Origin: Bolinopsis microptera
Taxonomy: Eukaryota; Ctenophora; Tentaculata; Lobata; Bolinopsidae
Assembly: GCF_026151205.1 (NCBI RefSeq)
Contig: NC_087073.1
Location: forward strand, 1,880,501-1,944,500
Length of the DNA: 64,000 nt
Reading direction: 5' to 3'
Part shown: positions 1-12,214 of the stretch, piece after piece
Layout: every line of letters begins with the position of its first letter
Numbering within the stretch: the stretch's first letter is position 1
Position numbers and translations under genes: made by a program
The notes under the pieces: generated by a model
The model's database searches: none
Told to the model about the DNA's origin: nothing
The model's input: only the letters and a program-made list of their open reading frames with translations

Positions 1-3000
1 TCACACTCTCTATTAGGGTGCGTGAGTTCACACTCTCTATTAGGGTGTGTGAGTTCACACTCTCTATTAGGGTGTGTGAGTTCACACTCTCTATTAGGGT
101 GCGTGAGTTCACACTCTCTATTAGGGTGTGTGAGTTCACACTCTCTATTAGGGTGTGTGAGTTCACACTCTCTATTAGGGTGTGTGGGTTCACACTCTCT
201 ATTAGAGTGTGAGGGTTCACACTCTCTATTAGGGTGTGTGAGTTCACACTCTCTATTAGGGTGTGTGAGTTCACACTCTCTATTAGGGTGTGTGAGTTCA
301 CACTCTCTATTAGGGTGTGTGAGTTCACACTCTCTATTAGGGTGTGTGAGTTCACACTCTCTATTAGGGTGTGTGAGTTCACACTTCACACTCTCTATTA
401 GGGTGTGTGAGTTCACACTCTCTATTAGGGTGTGTGAGTTCACACTTCACACTCTCTATTAGGGTGTGTGAGTTCACACTCTCTATTAGGGTGTGTGAGT
501 TCACACTCTCTATTAGGGTGTGTGAGTTCACACTCTCTATTAGGGTGTGTGAGTTCACACTTCACACTCTCTATTAGGGTGTGTGAGTTCACACTCTCTA
601 TTAGGGTGTGTGAGTTCACACTCTCTATTAGGGTGTGTGAGTTCACACTCTCTATTAGGGTGTGTGAGTTCACACTCTCTATTAGGGTGTGTGAGTTCAC
701 ACTTCACACTCTCTATTAGGGTGTGTGAGTTCACACTCTCTATTAGGGTGTGTGAGTTCACACTCTCTATTAGGGTGTGAGTTCACACTCTCTATTAGGG
801 TGTGTGAGTTCACACTCTCTATTAGGGTGCGTGAGTTCACACTCTCTATTAGGGTGCGTGAGTTCACACTCTCTATTAGGGTGCGTGAGTTCACACTCTC
901 TATTAGGGTGCGTGAGTTCACACTCTCTTTAGGGTGTGTGAGTTCACACTCTATTAGGGTGTGTGAGTTCACACTCTCTATTAGAGTGTGTGAGTTCACA
1001 CTCTCTATTAGGGTGTGTGAGTTCACACTCTCTGTTACGGTGTGTGAGTTCACACTCTCTATTAGGGTGTGTGAGTTCACACTCTCTATTAGGGTGTGTC
1101 AGTTCACACTCTCTATTAGGGTGTGTGAGTTCACACTCTCTATTAGGGTGTGTCAGTTCACACTCTCTGTTAGGGTGTGTGAGTTCACACTCTCTGTTAG
1201 GGTGTGTGAGTTCACACTCTCTATTAGGGTGTGTCAGTTCACACTCTCTATTAGGGTGTGTGAGTTCACACTCTCTATTAGGGTGTGTCAGTTCACACTC
1301 TCTGTTAGGGTGTGTCAGTTCACACTCTCTGTTAGGGTGTGTGAGTTCACACTCTCTATTAGGGTGTGTGAGTTCACACTCTCTATTAGGGTGTGTGAGT
1401 TCACACTCTCTATTAGGGTGTGTGAGTTCACACTCTCTATTAGGGTGCGTGAGTTCACACTCTCTGTTAGGGTGTGTCAGTTCACACTCTCTATTAGGGT
1501 GTGTGAGTTCACACTCTCTATTAGGGTGTGTCAGTTCACACTCTCTGTTACGGTGTGTGAGTTCACACTCTCTATTAGGGTGTGTGAGTTCACACTCTCT
1601 ATTAGGGTGTGTCAGTTCACACTCTCTATTAGGGTGTGTGAGTTCACACTCTCTGTTAGGGTGTGTCAGTTCACACTCTCTGTTAGGGTGTGTCAGTTCA
1701 CACTCTCTGTTAGGGTGTGTGAGTTCACACTCTCTGTTAGGGTGTGTGAGTTCACACTCTCTATTAGGGTGCGTGAGTTCACACTCTCTATTAGGGTGTG
1801 CGAGTTCACACTCTCTATTAGGGTGCGTGAGTTCACACTCTCTATTAGGGTGCGTGAGTTCACACTCTCTATTAGGGTGCGTGAGTTCACACTCTCTATT
1901 AGGGTGTGTGAGTTCACACTCTCTGTTAGGGTGTGTGAGTTCGCACTCTCTGTTAGGGTGTGTGAGTTCGCACTCTCTATTAGGGTGTGTGAGTTCACAC
2001 TCTCTATTAGGGTGTGTGAGTTCACACTCTCTGTTACGGTGTGTGAGTTCACACTCTCTATTAGGGTGTGTGAGTTCACACTCTCTATTAGGGTGTGTGA
2101 GTTCACACTCTCTGTTAGGGTGTGTGAGTTCACACTCTCTATTAGGGTGTGTGAGTTCACACTTCACACTCTCTATTAGGGTGTGTGAGTTCACACTCTC
2201 TATTAGGGTGTGTGAGTTCACACTCTCTATTAGGGTGTGTGAGTTCACACTCTCTATTATGGTGTGAGTTCACACTCTCTATTAGGGTGTGAGTTCACAC
2301 TCTCTATTAGGGTGTGTGAGTTCACACTCTCTATTAGGGTGCGTGAGTTCACACTCTCTATTAGGGTGCGTGAGTTCACACTCTCTATTAGGGTGCGTGA
2401 GTTCACACTCTCTATTAGGGTGCGTGAGTTCACACTCTCTTTAGGGTGTGTGAGTTCACACTCTCTATTAGGGTGTGTGAGTTCACACTCTCTATTAGGG
2501 TGTGTGAGTTCACACTCTCTATTAGGGTGTGTGAGTTCACACTCTCTGTTACGGTGTGTGAGTTCACACTCTCTATTAGGGTGTGTGAGTTCACACTCTC
2601 TGTTAGGGTGTGTGAGTTCACACTCTCTATTAGGGTGTGTGAGTTCACACTCTCTATTAGGGTGCGTGAGTTCACACTCTCTGTTAGGGTGTGTGAGTTC
2701 ACACTCTCTATTAGGGTGTGTGAGTTCACACTCTCTATTAGGGTGCGTGAGTTCACACTCTCTGTTAGGGTGTGCGAGTTCACACACTCTCTATTAGGGT
2801 GTGTGAGTTCACACTCTCTATTAGGGTGTGTGAGTTCACACTCTCTATTAGGGTGCGTGAGTTCACACTCTCTATTAGGGTGTGTGAGTTCACACTCTCT
2901 GTTAGGGTGTGCGAGTTCACACACTTTCTATTAGGGTGTGTGAGTTCACACTCTCTATTAGGGTGCGTGAGTTCACACTCTCTATTAGGGTGTGTCAGTT

Positions 3001-4220
3001 CACACTCTCTGTTACGGTGTGTGAGTTCACACTCTCTGTTACGGTGTGTGAGTTCACACTCTCTGTTACGGTGTGTGAGTTCACACTCTCTATTAGGGTG
3101 TGTGAGTTCACACTCTCTGTTAGGGTGTGTGAGTTCACACTCTCTATTAGGGTGCGTGAGTTCACACTCTCTATTAGGGTGTGTGAGTTCACACTCTCTA
3201 TTAGGGTGCGTGAGTTCACACTCTCTATTAGGGTGTGTGAGTTCACACTCTCTGTTACGGTGTGTGAGTTCACACTCTCTGTTACGGTGTGTGAGTTCAC
3301 ACTCTCTATTAGGGTGCGTGAGTTCACACTCTCTGTTACTCTGTTAGGCTGTGTGAGTTCACACTCTCTGTTAGGGTGCGTGAGTTCACACTCTCTATTA
3401 GGGTGTGTGAGTTCACACTCTCTTTAGGGTGCGTGAGTTCACACTCTCTATTAGGGTGTGTGAGTTCACACTCTCTGTTAGGCTGTGTGAGTTCACACTC
3501 TCTATTAGGGTGCGTGAGTTCACACTCTCTGTTAGGGTGTGTGAGTTCACACTCTCTGTTAGGGTGTGTGAGTTCACACTCTCTATTAGGGTGTGTGAGT
3601 TCACACTCTCTATTAGGGTGCGTGAGTTCACACTCTCTATTAGGGTGCGTGAGTTCACACTCTCTATTAGGGTGTGTGAGTTCACACTCTCTTTAGGGTG
3701 CGTGAGTTCACACTCTCTATTAGGGTGTGTGAGTTCACACTCTCTGTTAGGCTGTGTGAGTTCACACTCTCTATTAGGGTGCGTGAGTTCACACTCTCTA
3801 TTAGGGTGCGTGAGTTCACACTCTCTATTAGGGTGCGTGAGTTCACACTCTCTATTAGGGTGTGTGAGTTCACACTCTCTGTTACGGTGTGTGAGTTCAC
3901 ACTCTCTGTTACGGTGTGTGAGTTCACACTCTCTATTAGGGTGCGTGAGTTCACACTCTCTGTTAGGCTGTGTGAGTTCACAGTCTCTGTTAGGGTGCGT
4001 GAGTTCACACTCTCTATTAGGGTGTGTGAGTTCACACTCTCTGTTAGGGTGCGTGAGTTCACACTCTCTATTAGGGTGTGTGAGTTCACACTCTCTATTA
4101 GGGTGTGTGAGTTCACACTCTCTATTAGGGTGTGTGAGTTCACACTCTCTATTATGGTGTGTGAGTTCACACCCTTATCTCTATTAGGGTGTGTGAGTTC
4201 ACACCCTTATCTCTATTAGA
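1..4220. repeat. 27-bp minisatellite array, truncated at the left edge
   Basis: About 155 head-to-tail copies of a 27-bp unit with core CACACTCTCTATTAGGG followed by TGTGTGAGTT. Recurrent variants are GCGTGA for GTGTGA, CTGTTAG for CTATTAG, TACGG for TAGGG, TCAG for TGAG, units lacking CTAT, and a 9-10 base insertion (CACTTCACAC) near 385, 445, 560, 700 and 2160. Some variants recur in blocks, for example the GCGTGA runs at 820-925 and 2335-2430, which points to higher-order duplication of several units. Since 27 is divisible by three and the unit has no stop, long open frames appear on both strands; these are by-products and not genes. Each unit holds a short inverted repeat (GTGTGA-gt-TCACAC). 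The last units (4160-4220) are degraded and carry TTATCTCTATTAG. Confidence 0.97.
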
Positions 4221-5014
4221 GTTCCTATGTGCTTCACTCAAACATCTCAAGTATGTTGAAGAAATATATTACTCTAGCAGTGGAAACATCACTCTATAGG
4301 TTTTATTAGAGGTTTATGGAGAGAACTGGGTGATGTTGTGAGAATAAATACTACTAGTTCGTAAAAAACACAAGAATTAAGTTCATGTCAAAAAATGGAG
4401 TAAAAGAGGTATGAACGTCAAGAATTTTTAAAATGTAATAACATTCCCAAAATTTCATTGAAGCAGTTAAATTGTGCTTTAAGTTAAATCCACTCTTAAA
4501 CCAGTGCAGCAAACTATACCCGACATATTTTCATCTCTCAGTGGTCAACTAAGTTAAGGATTCATTCCTGAAAATTTAAATACTGAAGTCCTGCATGTAG
4601 TATTAAGCTTCAGATTAAATTCCTTGATAAATATGTGAGAGATGGATTAATGAAATATTTTAAAGTTTTAAAAACCTCTCTGCTCTCTCTAGTCAACAAA
4701 TCTACAGTTGAACCACAAAAAATTACGACTAAAATTCCTGGAATTGTTGTTAGGACATGTTCTGTGGGTAGGCCACTGTTTCACAACACGGTGATTATCA
4801 CTATGTACACAACAATTCACACTTTACAACGTGCATTCCTTCCAGCTACTCAGAGAAAAGAAGAATTACTGTGATTTTGGTTTCAGTCTTACAGAATTGC
4901 AAGTAGCGCCACACCCTGTCACACCGTTTCAAATCACAAGTAACAAACCATATAAACTTCTCATTTTACACATACCTTAGCTACGCGACGTGTTATATGA
5001 CGGGTGACACATAC
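4221..5014. other. non-coding stretch between minisatellite and last visible CSK exon
   Basis: AT-rich sequence. I looked on the minus strand for the kinase segment that should follow the exon ending at 5015 (hinge, catalytic loop HRDLAARN, DFG) and found none. A short direct duplication (ACACATACCTTAGC) at about 4968-4982 and 5008-5021 repeats the splice-donor neighbourhood. A plus-strand open frame at 4635-4874 has no recognisable domain and is probably chance. Confidence 0.6.
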
Positions 5015-8000
5015 CTTAGCCATAAACTCTGTGACGATGTAGATGGGAAGCGGGGAGAGTTTTACTCCTAACAGTTGCACCAAGTTTTCGTGCCGCAGAT
5101 TCCTGGTGACATGTTTGGGATCAAAAGACAAAATACAGTCTCAAGACAAATATTCAAACACTGGGCAAATGTTCATTTAATTGTTCATATACCATTTCAC
5201 GGATATTCATTGCCAAACGATCATCTCCGAATATAATATTATGATTACTAATCAAACAGTGAAGATAAGAAATTACGACTGGTCCAGCCGAACTTATGTA
5301 ATCTGAGTAATACGAGTAATCCGAGTTGAAATATTACGTCATTGAGGAAGCCTCAACCAGGAAATCGTCCATATTCTTAGCTTCCCTCAGAGTTTTTATA
5401 GCAACCGGTTTCCCGTTCAGTACTCCCTTGTAAACCACTGAGGAAGTAATAGTTTGTGTTAATGATTACCTGAACTCCCTTGTAGACCACTGAGAAATAG
5501 TTTGTGTTAATGATTACCTGCACTGCTTCATAGTTCCAACTTACAAAGAGATTTTAGTATATAGCAATGCAAGGTTACAAATTGTAACTTTAAAATCTAC
5601 ACAGATAAGTTTTATGGTAAAATTACTTGACCCTAAACTCCATTGCATGACCGAAACCATGGAGACATATACAAATTACAGAACATGGAGGTGGTCTTGA
5701 AGTTTTAAATTACACCCTGGCAAGCGCCCAGGTTAGTTCTTACCTCCAAATTCGCCACTTCCGATCTCCTCCTTAACATCGATCTCGTGTTGATTTATAA
5801 CCCAGCCCGCTGAGGGAGAGATAGTTATTTTTAATATTACTTAATACAATATGTTACTATGTTACTATATTTAAAAGACGAAGTATTAAAAGTGCTATTA
5901 AGTTACTAGTATCGCTGTTTGTGGACAGTACATAATAGAGCAGATGATAAAGACACACACACACATATATATATATGTGTATATTGTACATTGTATATTG
6001 AGTCCAGTACTTTATATAATACACCATTATACTGTAGCTAATGACAAACTTGTTTTAAGATTACTTACATTCCGCAAAGGCCTTCTGGTCGACACAGAAT
6101 TCTTTCTGTCCCTCTTTCTCGACCGGTCTCCTCAGTTCACAAACTAGGCCATCTTTATCATTCGAGTAATGCTGAAATAGAACATCTTTATCAGCCGAGT
6201 AATGCTAAAATAGAACATCTTTATCAGCCGAGTTTCAATGATGAAAAAGACATCTTTACAAGATGATTAATAATCACTAATCAGATTACTAGTATATTCG
6301 ATTACATATAGAATTATAACTAGGCAATCCTTATACGGTGATCGTGCTCCTAATTATTCCGATATTTCATGTGTAACATGTAGGCTTGGTCAAGAGGTTT
6401 TGCTTTTGACTTTTGTGCGTTGTCACACTAAGGACACATGGCAAATTTCAGCTTAACTCTATTTGCACACTGCGAAATTCAACAAATAGTAGCTTAACAC
6501 CGTGTAAATAACACGTAGGGACAGTTAAGGATCCCACTGACTATAGATTATGTAGTTACACTGGATAGTTCCGTATGGGGAAGTTGAAAACTGGGCCAAA
6601 TTGTGACCATCACAAGAATGTAAGTTAAAGGAATATTGTACTGACTTCAATAAGCTCGATAAGGTTGCTGAAGAAGGTCATGTCGTCCACACTCATTCCC
6701 CTGCCATCCTTCTTAACTCTGTAGTGGTCCACACCTCCGTTATACCTGACAACTCTGTCTTAGCAAAATAAATTAAACAAAGTTTATTAAATACAATATT
6801 ACAATTATATTACAAGTTCATTACAGTCGGTAGAAGCTGAATTAACACAATAAGATTACACTAAGGGGGGGGGGATGGGAGGGGGGGGGGCACTAAGGGG
6901 GCGGGGGGTACTAAGGGGGGGGGGGGCACTAAGGGGGGGGGGCACTAAGGGGGGGGGGGCACTAAGGGGGGGCACTAAGGAGGGGGGGGCACTAAGGGGA
7001 GGGGGGGGGGCGGGGGGCACTAAGTCTATTAACGAAGAGTCTTCCTTTGCACGACCATAATATAATCATCGTTTTGAGCACACAGTATTCAAAAGGATAT
7101 TCCTTAAATTTCAGCCCATTTTTAAAATGTAGCATGATCTTTAATCATTTATTAATAAATTAAACGGTTAAAAAAAAGTTAAACTTTAATTTGACAAGCT
7201 GTTATCAGCATGTTATCGTACTCATATAATAGCGCTCTTATAATAAAACTCTTAGTACTAGCGCTCATGTTTGTGCTCTTATAGCAGTCGTGGTAATATT
7301 GCTGCTCGTAAAAAAGTACACCTGTTTTCAACTTTTCAACTGTCGCGAACCGTAAAATATTTGCTTTATAATTTACCAACACAACCGGACATAGCAAGGA
7401 GTGAGTTATACTACTAGTACTACTAGTAACCACTACTACTAGTAACTAGTACTACTAGTAACTAGTACTACTAATTATACCCATATTCTATGACTTAATA
7501 CCAACATATTACCTAACGACAAGTCACAACATTACCAAATAAAGATTCCCTTTCACTGCGAGGATCTACAAAGCACCTAATTAACTGAGTAATTAGCTGA
7601 GTAATTAGTGAGTTAATTAGTGAGTTAATTAATGAGAGATTACTCACACAACACATAGAGTGTAGTCACCAGGAAAGTGGTTACTCTCTCTCACTAGATA
7701 GAGTCCGTCAACTCGAGGTTGTAAAACCACTTCTGCTGTTTCCCTGTCCATCTTACCGTGGAACCAACTGGAGGGTGGAGGAGGAGGTAAAATTGAGGCA
7801 AAATACATAAACCTCAAAATATGAATAAATATTAAATAGGAGATGGAAAGGCATCTCTTCGCAGCCAATTAGTTGGTATAGCGCAGATGTGCCTGCGACC
7901 TTACATTTTAGGAAGGCAGCACAAACTCAAACAGAAGAAAATATCTCAACTCATTAAAGATTCAGTTTGGTTGATTCTTAGAATTCGCTTAATAAATAAT

Positions 8001-9706
8001 TTATATACCAGCTTTAGGAGTTTGCTCTTCACAATAGCTAGCTCAGGGGCAACCCCTCCATCAACAAATGCTAGAAAATAAAGTTGGTACCATCGTTTTA
8101 TAAAGGCCCCACATTGAATGAATGTACTTTAGAAAAACGGAGTACAATTTCAAACACAAGGAAATATCGAGCCCTATTTCATAAGTAATTATGGTGAACA
8201 CTTCCATGTCACCGCTTGTGGGCGGACGCTATATTTCCTGATTTTTGGATGGGGCCCATAGAAGCGCAGCTCTGGGATCTCCCCTACAACAAAAGATAAA
8301 TATAAAATCTCGCACTGAACATGTAAACGTTTAGTGGGAGAGGGAATAGAGGAAGCAGTAGACGGAATGTAATTGGAATATTATCGTAGAGCATCTATCA
8401 TATTAGAAAGAGATAAACCTGTTATTAAAACTTACGGCATGGCCTGAAGTTGGACACCTCTAACAGCGAGCCTGTTAGTTGGTACAATACCGTCCCTTCC
8501 TTCGGAGTGTCTCGCATAGTGCCATTCTGGATCCTGAGAGAAACTAGGTTACAGTACCTATTCGTTTCTTAGGTCCAGTATTTGACTATTTTGCTCCAAA
8601 CGACTTGGATATTTGATGCCTGTCAAGATAAACAATTAAAGATTTCGAAACTTAACCAAACTCCCAGCATAACGCATTTCTCTATAAACTATCTGAGATA
8701 AGCCACAACTCGAAGTTCGGTGTCATGGGTTCCAAGCAATCGGACAATATAATGGCCTTGTCAAACTTGACGCAATGGGTGGTATTACAGAGATAGGTGA
8801 TATAATCAGTAACATGCAATTTCATATGAGTGGTCACTGACTCAGTGCTGTGCAAATAATAAATAATTGGATAATATGCGAATATTATTAATATCCCATG
8901 CAATTTGCTTAAAAAACTAATTATGCAAGGTTAACTAATAATGCACACATGAGCTAGCACTAGCACTGTAAAATGTCACGTGTTAGATTTAAAACTAATT
9001 TAAAACTCACATTAGAATATCGTGTTATGGTCAAGATGTCCCCCTTTTGAAAACTCAGCTCCTGAAAAAAAAACATAAGTCATTTAACAGTCGACATGGG
9101 GAATGCGTTTGATTGATGTCACTTATTATACAATACAAATTTACTGCTATACGCATTTTAAAATTCCTGAATAAGTTACCACTCTGTTAGGCTTCCTCGA
9201 TGACATTTAAATGGTTGTTGAAATTCTAAGGCGGAGATTTCAAAAATGTCTATATAAAAAGATAACAGAGTAGCCGCCGAGAAATCTGCCCTACCAACGA
9301 AGCCTCATAATATTAATATCATTTTGTGGAGTTAATGGACTTTTAAACGTTAGCTACTGACGACGTTGCTCAATTTTTATTTGTTTTGATATTTTATTAT
9401 AATATGTATTTTTTAATGATAAAAAAAGTGATATGTGTACATACTGTTAATTTGAATAAAATTGTACAATGTACCCGATTTTTGGTGCCACTAAAGTCAT
9501 ACTTTGCAACCACCTCTGAGCCTATGGGGAACACTTTTCGTTGCTGAGAAGGAATATAATTAGAATAATATTAGGAGTTATTGTTATTGACAAATTATAT
9601 TAAGCAAAGAAAACGAGGCAGTAAAAGAATACGATATATTTGAAGGAAGGAATAAAGCAGAAGTTGAGAATTGGTATTAGTCCGTGTGAGCAGTTACCTG
9701 TGCCAT
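5015..9706 (-). CDS. CSK: C-terminal Src kinase (CSK) homologue, 5' half: SH3, SH2 and start of kinase domain
   Basis: Ten coding exons join in frame with GT-AG sites: 9706-9698 (MAQ), 9543-9475, 9061-9011, 8533-8436, 7767-7648, 6754-6646, 6171-6069, 5809-5744, 5437-5338 and 5102-5015, giving 271 residues. SH3 reads [30 protein letters not shown] and [10 protein letters not shown]2 begins [12 protein letters not shown] and includes GLYLVRES and GDYTLCV. The kinase opens with the glycine loop IGSGEFG, then VAIK (ATP-binding lysine), [11 protein letters not shown] and the hinge region YIVTEFMAK. Domain order and linker lengths match animal CSK, the cytosolic tyrosine kinase that phosphorylates the inhibitory tail tyrosine of Src-family kinases. 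Like CSK, it shows no N-terminal myristoylation glycine. The last visible exon ends at a good donor (AAG|GTATGT); the C-lobe is not in the window. Start chosen because ATGGCACAG|GTAACT joins the SH3 exon in phase. Confidence 0.93.
6866..7022. repeat. poly-purine CACTAAGGGGG repeat in a CSK intron
   Basis: About nine irregular copies of CACTAA followed by runs of 6-12 G, in the intron between the second-half SH2 exon (6754-6646) and the first-half SH2 exon (7767-7648). The G runs lie on the plus strand, opposite to the CSK message, so the transcript would carry C runs. Dense G runs of this kind can form quadruplexes and are prone to length error. The plus-strand glycine-rich open frame here is a low-complexity artefact. 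Confidence 0.9.
7414..7476. repeat. ACTACTAGTA short tandem repeat
   Basis: Overlapping copies of ACTACTAGTA and TAACTAGTACT within the intron between the CSK SH2 exons. Followed at 7575-7635 by near-repeats of TTAATTAGTGAG. No coding signal. Confidence 0.8.
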
Positions 9707-10900
9707 AGTCCCCAACAGGACTCTTTACATAACTTGCTTCACAGAGTTCGAATACCTTTCTAGTGAATCAGCTAACGAATATATATCAAGTTAATATTTA
9801 AAACTAATATCAGCTATATAACAAAGGTATACCTATATAACAAAGGTATACGCTTGGACACAAAAAAGATGAAGTTACAGGGTGTTTCAAAAATCTTGCA
9901 AGAATGTACAATTTGGATAACTTCTTAACCATTTCTCTAAACTTCATCCTGTAAAAAGTTATTCTGAATTCTGTATGTTACCATGGTCATTGGCCACCAT
10001 AGCACCTGCAATGAGTCCCCTAGGAACTGATGTAAATTTGTGATTTAGCACCCTCAAACTTGTTATATTTTGAGTTATAAGAGTGCGGATTGTCAGGTAT
10101 TTTATTCATTCATACATAGTTGGTTTAAAGCTGTATATTTAAAACTCACTAATATTGTTGAAACTTTGAAAGCAGAACGCAAATTATGGAAATATACTGA
10201 TGACAATACCATAAAAGTAAAAGTAAAGCATTTACATTTTCGGACTTTTCCGAATCCGTTTTTACCGAAGGCTCATTCACCAGTTACTCACGCTGCATGT
10301 ATAGACAATATTAAAAAACAACAAAGACAAAGAACTCTCATGGGCTACTGATAAATGTATCACAATATTATTGTCGCAATATTAGAGGGGCGAGAAGCTG
10401 CACAGCTTGTCATAGGATTAAAAAGCTCTAATACATACTGTGTTTTTTTGCTGTCCAATAATTATTTGGTATTACAGGATCAAATGGAAATGGCGACGGT
10501 TTCAGTAGGTAAAATATTTAGGAATATACTTAATTGGAATACAATAGTGTGTAGTTTTGTTACACGTTCATGATCACGCTCGCTTATCTTATCTATAATT
10601 ATCGCTACAATTTGTGTCTGTTGCGATACAACTCTCAGTACATTGTGGAAAATGTGGACTTATATTCTTTATTGTGGTCAAGTAAATATGTAGAATTGTT
10701 AGCAGATGCTTCTAGTGATATTGGTCTTTGGGGTGAGGAAATGATGAAGACATTAAAATGTGATGAAGATAGTGATATCACATTAGACAAGTTCAAGAAA
10801 CCAAACAAGGACATTTTAGTCAAGCATGCACCTATTTGATGCATTTCAGGCATCGTCCACTATAAGCATACTTTACTATCAGCGAATAGAAATATAGAGG
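9707..10900. other. intergenic sequence with unrecognised short open frames
   Basis: Upstream side of CSK. AT-rich, with a small direct repeat (ACAAAGGTATACC/G) at 9822-9851. Plus-strand open frames at 10070-10351, 10355-10573 and 10570-10839 have a somewhat protein-like composition (KERKLWKYTDD-like and DEDSDITLDKFKKP segments), but I recognise no family, and they lie directly before a retrotransposon fragment. They may be a decayed mobile-element reading frame. No promoter motif could be assigned to CSK. Confidence 0.4.
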
Positions 10901-11490
10901 AAATGAAAGTGAAATGATCAATGCTCAGAAATCAATAATTTGGTTGCAAGATGAACTTCTGGACAATAGGACTAAAGAACTAGATACAGTTCAGAGAACT
11001 GTGAAAACTGCTGCAGAGAATACTATTCAAGCAGAGATTCAGTTCTACAGCGCTGTTTTGTCGAAATATTCCTCCAGCTCTGCCCCTACTTTCACAGCCA
11101 GAGAACTTGACAAACGTCGTTAGGAATGTTGTATTTAAAGAGGATTGCAGGTTTGAAGGAGACCGACAAAGGGAAGCTTTGTGAAAAAGTTGACGTGATT
11201 TTTTAGCAGATTGGAGAAAAACCACGTTTTGAAGCTGTCCGAGTTGGGAGGAAATCAGTAGACAAGACGAGATCAGTCAAAATTTCGTTAGATTATTGTA
11301 GTACCGTTCATCAGATATTACTAAAAGTTAAAAATCTGAGACAGTGCCAGGATCATACAACTGTTTTCATTTCTCCAGATCGATCACCCGAAGATCGAGC
11401 TATCCATCAACAGTTGGTCTTGGAGATGAAACAGATAGCCGAAGGACAAAGAGAACCCAAATATACATTATTATATCAGAGGTGGTAACA
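10900..11490 (+). pseudogene. non-LTR retrotransposon ORF1-like fragment (copy 1)
   Basis: Interrupted plus-strand reading frame. The first part (10914-11123) is predicted coiled-coil-like (WLQDELLDNRTKELDTVQ). After a stop and a frame change comes IGEKPRFEAVRVGRKSVDK, then VKISL, LLKVKNLRQC and VFISPDRSPEDRA. This order of coiled coil, 'PRFEAVRVG' strand and 'SPDRSPE' loop resembles the ORF1/RRM-like N-terminal proteins of LINE retrotransposons known from cnidarians and other invertebrates. No reverse transcriptase follows. Several stops and shifts show it is dead. Family assignment is from recalled motif similarity only. Confidence 0.6.
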
Positions 11491-12009
11491 TTCGTTCGTG
11501 TTGCGAGGATAAATTATTAGTGAGCAATATGTAATAATGATTGATGCATGATACACATCCATATAATAATAATAATAGGCCTAGGTGTGTTTTTGAATGC
11601 CAATTATAGTTTTGGTTTTAAATTTTTTTGCCGTATTAAGATATTATTCATTGACATACGTTGCATGCCACTTTTTGCGCGCCAAAGGCTGATATTTGGG
11701 ATACGTAACATGTATCAAATTATTCATAAATTGAGAATCTAGTCCTTGGAGTATATTATTGCTTATTATATTGTAAAGCAAGTGTTTGTTTTAACTTTAT
11801 GCTTCGATAAGATTTTTTGAGATAAAGGAATGTGCGTGCATGAAAACTTTTGCAAACAACAAAACACTATAGTTCAGTTGAATTTTTAGAGACACTGCTC
11901 ATATTAGGACAAAAAGAAAATTGTCAGCGAGTAGACATTAGGAGTTTTGTTTTTAGTAGACAAAGTTTTCACCAATAACCCTCCAGGCCAGGGAGCATTC
12001 GCACTTTAC

Positions 12010-12210
12010 AAAATGCATTGACGGATGTTCAATGTTACTCGTCTAAATTTCTTCGAAATTGCCCAAGGCAAGTGCTACGAAGTAGCTTGGAGGACTTCGA
12101 CGCGCCGCGCAAACTAGCATTCTTCCTAGATCGTTGCTCTGCTTCGCAGAGCAACGATCTGGAAGGGTTGACATCGTCAATCAACGAATTAGCGCGCGCC
12201 GGGCTAGTCC
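12010..12210. repeat. GC-rich foldback repeat with perfect 13-bp hairpin
   Basis: GC content rises sharply against the AT-rich surroundings. GATCGTTGCTCTG-cttcg-CAGAGCAACGATC at about 12129-12159 is a perfect stem of 13 bases. The flank TTCGACGCGCCGCGCAAACTAGCATTCTT recurs inverted at 12720-12760 and 13118-13155. The 12-base motif GACGATGTCAAT, in either orientation and with small changes, appears near 12172, 12463, 12629, 12944 and 13424, marking a local family of related modules. Confidence 0.75.
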
Positions 12211-12214
12211 ATTA

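Noticed and set aside
18-4219. Long open frames on both strands with repeated CEFTLSIRV, SSHSLLGCV or THPNRECEL peptides
   Set aside because: They are forced by a stop-free 27-bp unit, exist in several frames on both strands at once, and have no start, splice or composition support.
1-4220. CRISPR-like repeat array
   Set aside because: There are no unique spacers; the repeats are contiguous and in an animal genome.
1-4220. Telomere or subtelomere because TTAGGG occurs in each unit
   Set aside because: The hexamer is embedded once per 27 bases and is never tandem; TTACGG variants are common.
1-4220. T-box factor binding array, because GGTGTGA half-sites recur
   Set aside because: Most units read GGGTGTGTGA, which breaks the half-site; nothing else supports regulatory function.
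6875-7060. Glycine-rich plus-strand open frame
   Set aside because: Translation of the G-run repeat only.
7866-7915. tRNA-like string GTTGGTATAGCGCAGATGTG
   Set aside because: No acceptor stem, anticodon loop or T-arm with GTTC-A can be folded around it.
8215-8290. Possible extra CSK exon on the minus strand ([14 protein letters not shown])
   Set aside because: Exons 8533-8436 and 7767-7648 already join exactly (MP followed by WFHGK) in phase, so the extra exon is not needed and would add residues not found in CSK.
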